This document shows, in pieces, positions 57,251 through 64,000 of a stretch of DNA of 64,000 nucleotides (its first letter is position 1; the number at the start of each line of letters is the position of its first letter). The DNA comes from Pseudomonas fluorescens (GTDB lineage: Bacteria; Pseudomonadota; Gammaproteobacteria; Pseudomonadales; Pseudomonadaceae): the NCBI RefSeq assembly GCF_002837185.1, contig NZ_KZ477987.1:1-64000 (forward strand), given 5' to 3'. The position numbers and the translations under genes are program-made. Below the pieces are notes generated by a model. The model searched no databases, had not been told where the DNA came from, and saw nothing but the letters and a program-made list of their open reading frames with translations.

Positions 57251-58257
57251 GTACCCTGGACGCGATGCACCAGGAGCCCTGGGAATATGACTTCTTCCAG
57301 GCGCTGCGGCGTATCGAGTGCGAATCGCCAGACCTGCCGCGCCTGGGCCATTCCCTGCGCCTGGCGGACGACCCGCTGCGCCTGGGGCAACAGGCCGATT
57401 GCACCTTCGCCCCGGCCACCCTGGCGTCGGTCGACCCCGGCGGCGACGGCAAGCCGGCGCGGCTGGAGCAATTCTTCTTCGGCCTCGGCGGCCCCAACGG
57501 CCCGCTGCCGCTGCATATCACCGAGTATGTGCGCGAGCGCCAGCGCAACAACGCCGACAGCACCAGCAAGCAATTTCTGGACGTGTTCCACCATCGCCTG
57601 CTGACCTTGTTCTACCGAGCCTGGGCCGAGGCACGGCCGACGGTCAGCCACGACCGGCCAGACGATGACTACTGGTCCGCACGCCTCGCCGCCTTGAGTG
57701 GCCGCGGCATGCCGAGCTTGCTCAACCAGGGCTTGATCGCCGACACGGCGAAGCTGCATTACAGCGGCCACTTGTCGGCGCAAACCCGCTACCCGGATGG
57801 CTTGAAGGCGATCCTCAGCGAGTACTTCGGCTTGCCGGTAGCGATCGAGGAATACGTCGGCCAATGGCTGGAACTACCCGAACGCAGCCGCGTCGGCGTG
57901 AGCGCCAACCGGCTGGGCGTGGATTTCTGCCTGGGCAACCATGTGTGGGACCGCCAGCACAAATTCCGTATTCGCCTCGGGCCGCTCAAGCTCGACGATT
58001 ACATGGGCATGCTGCCCGGCCACCCGCCGTTCAACGAGCTGGTGGCCTGGGTGGCCGAGTACCTGGGCCATGAACTGGACTGGGACTTGAACCTGGTCCT
58101 GCAACAACCTGAAGTCCCGGCGCTGCAACTCAACGGCCGGTTCCGCCTGGGTTTCAATACCTGGCTCGGCCAACCTGCACATGACGCCAACGACCTAATC
58201 CTGGCCCGGCATTACGCCGATCATGCCACCACCTCAAGGAATCCAGAGCATGGGTGA
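57214..58257 (+). CDS. tssG: T6SS baseplate protein TssG
   Basis: A 347-residue TssG (VasB/ImpH): WEYDFFQALRRIECESPDLPRLGHSLRLADDPLRLGQ and FFFGLGGPNGPLPLHITEYV are signatures; DFCLGNHVWDRQHKFRIRLGPL and FNTWLG near the end. The 37-base overlap with tssF is unusually long but the frame is good from this ATG; a later start would lose little. Its end overlaps clpV by 8 bases. Confidence 0.94.
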   Translation: MESQARTASDPVSTLDAMHQEPWEYDFFQALRRIECESPDLPRLGHSLRLADDPLRLGQQADCTFAPATLASVDPGGDGKPARLEQFFFGLGGPNGPLPLHITEYVRERQRNNADSTSKQFLDVFHHRLLTLFYRAWAEARPTVSHDRPDDDYWSARLAALSGRGMPSLLNQGLIADTAKLHYSGHLSAQTRYPDGLKAILSEYFGLPVAIEEYVGQWLELPERSRVGVSANRLGVDFCLGNHVWDRQHKFRIRLGPLKLDDYMGMLPGHPPFNELVAWVAEYLGHELDWDLNLVLQQPEVPALQLNGRFRLGFNTWLGQPAHDANDLILARHYADHATTSRNPEHG

Positions 58258-60904
58258 AATCAGTCGCGCCGCACTGTTCGGCAAACTCAACAGCGTGGCC
58301 TACAAGGCCATCGAAGCCGCCACCGTGTTCTGCAAACTGCGGGGCAACCCGTATGTGGAACTGGCCCACTGGTTTCATCAGTTGCTGCAACTGCAGGACT
58401 CGGACCTGCACCGCATCATCCGCCAGTTCAACCTGGAACCGGCACGCCTGGCCCGCGACCTCACCGACGCCCTGGACCGCCTGCCGCGCGGTTCGACCTC
58501 GATTACCGACCTGTCGTCCCATGTGGAGGAAGCGGTGGAGCGCGGCTGGGTGTATGGCAGCCTGATGTTCGGTGAGAGCCAGGTGCGCACCGGTTACCTG
58601 GTGCTGGGCATTCTGAAAACGCCGAGCCTGCGCCATGCGCTGCTGGGCTTGTCTGCCGAGTTCGACAAGATCAAGCCCGAAGCCTTGAGCGAGCGCTTTG
58701 ACGAGTACGTCGGCGACTCGCCGGAAAATGCCTTGAGCGCCAGCGATGGCTTCAATGCCGGTGTGCCAGGCGAAGCCAGCGGCGCCATGGCCCCCAGCGC
58801 GATGGGCAAGCAGGAGGCGCTCAAGCGTTTCACCGTCGACCTGACCGAACAGGCGCGCAGCGGCAAGCTCGACCCCATCGTGGGCCGTGATGAAGAGATC
58901 CGCCAACTGGTGGACATCCTCATGCGTCGCCGCCAGAACAACCCGATCCTCACCGGTGAAGCCGGGGTGGGCAAGACCGCCGTGGTCGAAGGTTTCGCCC
59001 TGCGCATTGTCGCCGGCGACGTACCGCCTGCGCTCAAGGACGTGGAACTGCGCAGTCTCGACGTGGGCCTGCTGCAAGCCGGCGCCAGCATGAAAGGCGA
59101 GTTCGAACAGCGTCTGCGCCAGGTCATCGAAGACGTGCAGGCCTCGCCCAAGCCGATCATCCTGTTTATCGACGAAGCCCACACCCTGGTCGGTGCCGGT
59201 GGCGCCGCCGGCACGGGCGATGCAGCCAACCTGCTCAAGCCTGCGCTGGCCCGTGGCACCTTGCGTACCGTGGCCGCCACGACCTGGGCCGAGTACAAAA
59301 AGCACATCGAAAAAGACCCGGCCCTGACCCGCCGCTTCCAGGTGGTGCAGGTGGCCGAACCCTCGGAAGACAAGGCATTGCTGATGATGCGCGGGGTGGC
59401 GTCGACCATGGAGAAACACCACCAGGTGCAGATCCTCGATGAAGCGCTGGAAGCTTCGGTCAAGCTGTCGCACCGCTATATTCCGGCGCGCCAGTTGCCG
59501 GACAAATCCGTGAGTTTGCTGGACACCGCCTGCGCCCGCGTCGCCATCAGCCTGCACGCGGTGCCGGCCGAAGTGGATGACAGCCGCCGCCGTATCGAAG
59601 CCCTGGAAACCGAGCTGCAAATCATCGCCCGCGAGCATGCGATCGGCATCGCCATTGGTGCGCGCCAGACCAACAGCGAAGCCTTGCTGAGCGCCGAGCG
59701 TGAGCGCCTGGCCACATTGGAAAGCCGTTGGGCTGAAGAAAAAGCCCTGGTGGATGAGCTGCTTGCCACCCGTGCGACCTTGCGTGAGAAAGCCGGCGTG
59801 GTGGACAGCGGCAGCGATGAATTGCGCACGCAATTGGTCGACCTGCAGCAGCGCCTCAGCGCACTGCAGGGCGAAACCCCGCTGATCCTGCCGACCGTGG
59901 ATTACCAGGCTGTGGCCTCGGTGGTCGCCGACTGGACCGGTATCCCGGTGGGCCGCATGGCGCGCAACGAACTGGAGACCGTGCTCAACCTCGACCAGCA
60001 CCTGAAGAAACGCATCATCGGCCAGGACCACGCCCTGCAGATGATCGCCAAACGCATCCAGACCTCCCGCGCCGGCCTCGATAACCCGAGCAAGCCGATT
60101 GGTGTGTTCATGCTCGCCGGCACCTCGGGCGTGGGCAAGACCGAAACCGCCCTGGCCCTGGCCGAAGCCATGTACGGCGGTGAACAGAACGTGATTACCA
60201 TCAACATGAGCGAGTTCCAGGAAGCTCACACCGTGTCGACCCTCAAGGGCGCGCCACCGGGCTATATCGGCTACGGCGAAGGCGGTGTATTGACCGAAGC
60301 GGTACGGCGCAAACCTTACAGTGTGGTGCTGCTGGACGAGGTGGAAAAAGCCCACCCGGACGTGCATGAAATCTTCTTCCAGGTGTTCGACAAGGGCGTG
60401 ATGGAAGACGGCGAAGGCCGGGTGATCGACTTCAAGAATACGTTGATCCTGCTGACCACCAACGCCGGTACCGAGCTGATTTCCCACGTCTGCAAGGACC
60501 CGGCAAACATCCCCGAGCCCGAGGAAATCGCCAAGGCCCTGCGCCAGCCGCTGCTGGAGATCTTCCCGCCGGCCTTGCTCGGTCGCCTGGTGACGATTCC
60601 GTATTACCCGCTGAGCGACGAGATGCTCAAGGCCATCACTCGCCTGCAACTGAACCGCATCAAAAAGCGCGTGGAAAACACCCACAAGGTCGTCTTCGAC
60701 TACGACGACGCGGTGGTCGACCTGATCGTCTCGCGCTGCACCGAAACCGAAAGCGGCGGGCGCATGATCGACACTATCCTCACCAACAGCCTGCTGCCGG
60801 ACATGAGCCGTGAATTCCTCACACGCATGCTCGAAGGCAAGGCGTTGGCGGGGGTGCGGATCAGCAGTAGGGATAACGAGCTGCACTACCAGTTCAACGA
60901 TTGA
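58250..60904 (+). CDS. clpV: T6SS sheath-recycling ATPase ClpV
   Basis: An 884-residue AAA+ unfoldase: N-domain at 1-150 (MGEISRAALFGKLNSVAYKA) that binds the TssC helix, nucleotide domain 1 with GEAGVGKTAVVEGFAL and LFIDEAHTLVGAGG, a middle coiled coil, and nucleotide domain 2 with GTSGVGKTETALALAEAM and VVLLDEVEKAHPDV. ClpV disassembles contracted sheaths for reuse. Both Walker motifs are intact. The start at 58250 is the usual ClpV beginning. Confidence 0.96.
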   Translation: MGEISRAALFGKLNSVAYKAIEAATVFCKLRGNPYVELAHWFHQLLQLQDSDLHRIIRQFNLEPARLARDLTDALDRLPRGSTSITDLSSHVEEAVERGWVYGSLMFGESQVRTGYLVLGILKTPSLRHALLGLSAEFDKIKPEALSERFDEYVGDSPENALSASDGFNAGVPGEASGAMAPSAMGKQEALKRFTVDLTEQARSGKLDPIVGRDEEIRQLVDILMRRRQNNPILTGEAGVGKTAVVEGFALRIVAGDVPPALKDVELRSLDVGLLQAGASMKGEFEQRLRQVIEDVQASPKPIILFIDEAHTLVGAGGAAGTGDAANLLKPALARGTLRTVAATTWAEYKKHIEKDPALTRRFQVVQVAEPSEDKALLMMRGVASTMEKHHQVQILDEALEASVKLSHRYIPARQLPDKSVSLLDTACARVAISLHAVPAEVDDSRRRIEALETELQIIAREHAIGIAIGARQTNSEALLSAERERLATLESRWAEEKALVDELLATRATLREKAGVVDSGSDELRTQLVDLQQRLSALQGETPLILPTVDYQAVASVVADWTGIPVGRMARNELETVLNLDQHLKKRIIGQDHALQMIAKRIQTSRAGLDNPSKPIGVFMLAGTSGVGKTETALALAEAMYGGEQNVITINMSEFQEAHTVSTLKGAPPGYIGYGEGGVLTEAVRRKPYSVVLLDEVEKAHPDVHEIFFQVFDKGVMEDGEGRVIDFKNTLILLTTNAGTELISHVCKDPANIPEPEEIAKALRQPLLEIFPPALLGRLVTIPYYPLSDEMLKAITRLQLNRIKKRVENTHKVVFDYDDAVVDLIVSRCTETESGGRMIDTILTNSLLPDMSREFLTRMLEGKALAGVRISSRDNELHYQFND

Positions 60905-60925
60905 CCTGACGAAACTCGATCCAAA

Positions 60926-61015
60926 TGTGGGAGGGGGCTTGCCCCCGATAGCGGTGAATCAGTCACCAGATGCATCAACTGACACACTGCTATCGGGGGC
61001 AAGCCCCCTCCCACA
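60926..61015. repeat. Perfect REPIN between clpV and vgrG
   Basis: Arms of 27 bases at 60926-60952 and 60989-61015 are exact inverse complements, separated by 36 bases. It is the most exact REP pair in the window, which suggests recent movement. It separates the structural operon from vgrG and its effector genes. Confidence 0.92.
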
Positions 61016-61060
61016 CTTTGAACCGGTTTCTTCAGTCATTTAGTCATTAAGAGACGCCCG

Positions 61061-63001
61061 ATGTTATTCAACCAAGCCTCACGCCTGGCCCAGATCACCA
61101 GCCCCCTCGGGCCGGATGTGCTGTTGCTCAATGAAATGGGCGGCGGCGAAGAGCTGGGACGGCTGTTCAACTACGAGCTGCAACTGACGTCTTTGGACGC
61201 CAACATCGACCTCAACCAGTTGCTGGGCAAGCCGATGAGCGTGGGCCTGCAACTGGCCGACGGTGGCGAGCGGCATTTCCACGGCATCGTCGCGCGCTGC
61301 AGCCAGAACATCGACCAGGGCCAGTTCGCCAGCTACCAGGTGACGTTGCGCCCATGGCTGTGGCTGCTCAGTCGCACCTCCGATTGCCGGATTTTCCAGA
61401 ACCTGAGCATCCCGCAGATCATCAAGCAGGTGTTCCGCGACCTGGGCTTTTCCGACTTCGAAGACGCCCTGAGCCGGCCGTACCGCGAGTGGGAATACTG
61501 CGTGCAGTACCGCGAGACCAGCTTCGATTTCGTCAGCCGCTTGATGGAACAGGAAGGTATCTACTACTTCTTCCGTCACGAACAGGACCGCCATGTACTG
61601 GTGCTGGCCGACGCCTATGGCGCCCACACCACGGTGCCCGGCTACGCCTCGATTCCGTACTACCCCAAGGACGAGCAGCAGCGCGAACGCGACCACATGC
61701 ATAACTGGCACCTGGCGCAGGAGGTGCAGCCCGGCTCGCTGGAGCTCAACGACTATGACTTCCAGCGGCCCAGCGCGAGCATCGACGTGCGCTCGGCCAT
61801 GCCGCGTCCGCACACCGCCGGCGACTACCCGCTGTACGACTATCCCGGCACCTACGTGCAGAGCGCCGACGGCGAACACTACGCGCGCACCCGCATCGAA
61901 GCCCTGCAAACCCTGCATGAACAGATCGAGTTCGCCGGCAATGCCCGCGGCCTGGGTTCGGGCCACCTGTTCAGCCTCACCGGCTTCAGCCGCCAGGACC
62001 AGAACCGCGAATACCTGATCGTCGGCTGTCGCTACTACATCGTTCAGGAAAGCCTGGAAAGTGGCGGCGGATCCGGCTCGGCGCAGTTCGAAAGCAGCCT
62101 GACCTGTATCCCCGCGCAACAGAGCTACCGCACCCTGCCCACCACCCATCGGCCCGTGGTCAAAGGCCCGCAAACGGCGCTGGTGGTCGGCCCCAAAGGC
62201 GAGGAAATCTGGACCGACCAATACGGCCGCGTGAAGGTGCACTTCTACTGGGACCGTCACGACCAATCCAACGAAAACAGCTCATGCTGGATTCGCGTGT
62301 CGCAGTCCTGGGCCGGCAAGAACTGGGGCTCGATGCAGATTCCCCGGATCGGCCAGGAAGTGATCGTCAGCTTCCTCGAAGGCGACCCCGACCGACCGAT
62401 CATCACCGGGCGGGTATACAACGCTGAGCAGACCGTGCCTTACGACCTGCCGGAAAACGCGACCCAGAGCGGCATGAAAAGTCGATCCAGCAAAGGCGGC
62501 ACGCCGGCCAACTTCAATGAAATCCGCATGGAGGACAAGAAAGGGTTGGAGCAGTTGTACATCCATGCCGAGCGTAACCAGGACATCGTGGTGGAAGTGG
62601 ATGAAAGCCATTCGGTGGGGCATGACCGGAATAAGAGTATTGGACATGACGAGGTGGTGACCATCGGCAATAACCGTCTGCGCATCGTCAAGCAGGAAGA
62701 CATCCTCTCAGTGGGCCAGCGCAAGACCGACAGCATCAGCCAGAGCTACGTCATCGAAGTGGGCGAAAACCTGCGCCTGGTCTGCGGCGAAAGCATCCTG
62801 GAATTGAACGCCAGCGGTCAGATCAACCTCACTGGCGTGCAAATCAGCTTCTACGCCAGCGGCGATGCCGAGTTCAATACCGGCGGCCTCCTACACCTGA
62901 ATAATGGTGGCGGCGCGGGCGCCACACCGGATGGCCAGGGCGTGAAAGCCAGCATCGACGCCAATATCAAAGCCGCGTTCCCCACGCCTAAAAGCTCCTG
63001 A
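61061..63001 (+). CDS. vgrG: T6SS spike protein VgrG
   Basis: A 646-residue VgrG. gp27-like part at about 1-370 (FNYELQLTSLDANIDLNQLLGKPMSV, EGIYYFFRHEQDRHVLVLADAYG), the OB/gp5 region (GEEIWTDQYGRVKVHFYWDRHDQ, SWAGKNWGSMQIPRIGQEVIVSFLEGDPDRPIITGRVYNA) and a triple-stranded needle of VGxx-type repeats (SVGHDRNKSIGHDEVVTIGNN). The tail ends soon after the needle with no added effector domain. The tip is the docking place for the PAAR protein encoded at 63464. Confidence 0.95.
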   Translation: MLFNQASRLAQITSPLGPDVLLLNEMGGGEELGRLFNYELQLTSLDANIDLNQLLGKPMSVGLQLADGGERHFHGIVARCSQNIDQGQFASYQVTLRPWLWLLSRTSDCRIFQNLSIPQIIKQVFRDLGFSDFEDALSRPYREWEYCVQYRETSFDFVSRLMEQEGIYYFFRHEQDRHVLVLADAYGAHTTVPGYASIPYYPKDEQQRERDHMHNWHLAQEVQPGSLELNDYDFQRPSASIDVRSAMPRPHTAGDYPLYDYPGTYVQSADGEHYARTRIEALQTLHEQIEFAGNARGLGSGHLFSLTGFSRQDQNREYLIVGCRYYIVQESLESGGGSGSAQFESSLTCIPAQQSYRTLPTTHRPVVKGPQTALVVGPKGEEIWTDQYGRVKVHFYWDRHDQSNENSSCWIRVSQSWAGKNWGSMQIPRIGQEVIVSFLEGDPDRPIITGRVYNAEQTVPYDLPENATQSGMKSRSSKGGTPANFNEIRMEDKKGLEQLYIHAERNQDIVVEVDESHSVGHDRNKSIGHDEVVTIGNNRLRIVKQEDILSVGQRKTDSISQSYVIEVGENLRLVCGESILELNASGQINLTGVQISFYASGDAEFNTGGLLHLNNGGGAGATPDGQGVKASIDANIKAAFPTPKSS

Positions 63002-63016
63002 CGAGATCTGTTTGCC

Positions 63017-63451
63017 ATGACGTATCGAATCAATGAATTCCAGTTTCAACTGCCTGCCGGCGAGTTGCAGGACGCGACGATCAACATTCTCAAATTCCCC
63101 GAACTGGGCACCTCCCTGATCGTCAGCCGCAGCTTGCTGGGCGAAGGTGAAACCCTGCACAGCAACTTCAACGACCAACTCCAGCGCCTGGAAAAACAGG
63201 TTCAGGATTTACGTTATCAACCGGGTGTCGATGTGCGTTTGGGCGCGGCTCAAGAAGTGGCAGGGATCGAATTGCGCAGCCAGTTCAACAAGGGCAATGA
63301 CAAGGTGTTCCAGTATCAATTGGCACTGGTGATTCCGGGCACGCGCAAGATGCTTGCTCTCAGCTACGTGAAGGCGGACGCGCTGGGTGAGGCCGAGGCG
63401 GCGCATTGGGCCTTGATAAAAAACTCACTGTCGTTCGACGCTATTTCCTGA
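63017..63451 (+). CDS. Eag-type T6SS effector chaperone (DUF1795)
   Basis: A 144-residue DUF1795/DcrB-like protein: MTYRINEFQFQLPAGELQDATINILKFPE and SLIVSRSLLGEGETLHSNFNDQLQRLEKQV match the Eag chaperones, which shield the hydrophobic N-terminal segments of prePAAR effectors and deliver them to VgrG. It lies between vgrG and a PAAR/TM effector gene, exactly where an Eag chaperone belongs. Family known; pairing inferred from position. Confidence 0.88.
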   Translation: MTYRINEFQFQLPAGELQDATINILKFPELGTSLIVSRSLLGEGETLHSNFNDQLQRLEKQVQDLRYQPGVDVRLGAAQEVAGIELRSQFNKGNDKVFQYQLALVIPGTRKMLALSYVKADALGEAEAAHWALIKNSLSFDAIS

Positions 63452-63463
63452 TGAGCGGCCTGC

Positions 63464-64000
63464 ATGTCTGACGCGTTATGGGCGGCCCGGATGGGCGATG
63501 CGCTCGCCCACACTTCGATGATGGCCGACATCCTCGGCGGTGTGCTGGAGGTGGCGGCGAATATCGCGATTACTGCTGTAGCGACTGCCGCAGTAGTCGC
63601 GGCCACCGGCATTACCGTCGCCACCGGCGGGCTGGGCTGCTTCCTGTTGGGCGCGGTGGTGGGCACGATTGTCGGCCTGGCCATGAGCAAGACGGGCGCG
63701 GATAAAGGCCTGACGAATTTATGCGACAGCTTCAGCAATGCGCTGTTTCCGCCCACGGTACAGGCCAATATTCTCACCGGTTCCACCAACACACTCACCA
63801 ATAACATCCCCGCCGCCCGCGCCGCTGGCGCGATCAGCTCTCACGTTGCGCCAGCGGGTACCGAACTGGAAGAGCCGGCACCTGCGCCTGAGGCCAGCTA
63901 CCTGGACATGGCCGAGAGCTTCTTTTCGCAGATGTGGCGTCCGACCGTCGCCACGCCTGCGCCCGGTGCCGTGCCCAAGCCACTGGACCTGGTCGTGTGC
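63464..64000 (+). CDS. prePAAR/TM-PAAR T6SS effector, 5' part (cut by window end)
   Basis: An open frame of 179 codons with no stop before the window ends. The start MSDALWAARMGDALAHTS carries the prePAAR motif AARxxDxxxH (AARMGDALAH) exactly. Two hydrophobic stretches follow (ANIAITAVATAAVVAATGIT and LGCFLLGAVVGTIVGLAM), the region Eag chaperones bind. The next part reads ILTGSTNTLTNNIPAARAAG, which resembles a PAAR strand. The toxic domain and any Rhs repeats lie beyond the window, so the effector type cannot be stated. Confidence 0.82.
   Translation, partial: MSDALWAARMGDALAHTSMMADILGGVLEVAANIAITAVATAAVVAATGITVATGGLGCFLLGAVVGTIVGLAMSKTGADKGLTNLCDSFSNALFPPTVQANILTGSTNTLTNNIPAARAAGAISSHVAPAGTELEEPAPAPEASYLDMAESFFSQMWRPTVATPAPGAVPKPLDLVVC

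Noticed and set aside
58154..60886. 910-codon open frame antisense to clpV
   Set aside because: Mirror of a highly GC-biased real gene; no domain or start signal, and the forward frame has full ClpV motifs.

Overview
The window comes from a fluorescent Pseudomonas, most likely the P. fluorescens group. The evidence is GC-rich coding DNA, Pseudomonas-type gene neighbourhoods (coaBC-dut-algC-argB, pyrE next to crc, rph/yicC-gmk-rpoZ-spoT-ridA, exbB-exbD-tonB-oxyR-recG), a recognisable Crc protein, and many copies of the GGGAGGGGGCTTGCCCCC-type REP palindrome in intergenic gaps. No tRNA, rRNA, CRISPR array, IS transposase or integrase was seen.

Layout. Bases 1-268 hold only palindromic repeats. 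269-7633 is a metabolic block: a YkgJ-type protein, a PuuB-like FAD oxidoreductase, a DUF1127 protein, a MocR-type regulator, a phospholipase D-family lipoprotein, a KauB/PuuC-type aldehyde dehydrogenase and a cupin protein. It suggests polyamine/GABA catabolism with a local regulator whose promoter is full of TACAG-type repeats. 7705-10156 holds ribosomal proteins L33 and L28 and a family 5 peptide-binding protein. 10211-15295 is radC, then coaBC, dut, algC and argB. 15296-16782 is an accessory segment of about 1.5 kb between argB and pyrE: a long stem-loop, a small CxxC protein, and two overlapping AT-richer genes of unknown function (one soluble, one with three membrane spans). It is closed by a decayed second copy of the argB 3' end. 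16839-25946 carries housekeeping genes: pyrE, crc, a DUF4870 gene, rph, yicC, gmk, rpoZ, spoT, ridA, a lipoprotein gene and an SDR gene. 26136-33562 carries the TonB energy system, oxyR, recG, a YbaK/HDOD protein and a small SCP2-like protein.

33687 to the end is a type VI secretion cluster of the P. aeruginosa HSI-I kind, as two divergent arms. The leftward arm is fha-tssJ-tssK-tssL-tssM-tagF-pppA-ppkA-tagT-tagS-tagR-tagQ, read from 50673 down to 33687, with most genes from tssL to tagR overlapping. The rightward arm is tssA-tssB-tssC-hcp-tssE-tssF-tssG-clpV-vgrG, followed by an Eag-type chaperone and the start of a prePAAR/PAAR effector cut by the window end. The threonine-phosphorylation pathway (TagQRST, PpkA, PppA, Fha) is complete. 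A good sigma-54 type promoter precedes tssA, no tagJ gene lies between hcp and tssE, and REP pairs sit inside the rightward arm on either side of the hcp-clpV segment.

The best candidate for an undescribed system is the two-gene cassette at 15729-16671, because of its composition, gene overlap and the argB scar beside it. Its function is unknown and any defence role is a guess. All family assignments are from reading the translated sequence; no database search was run.
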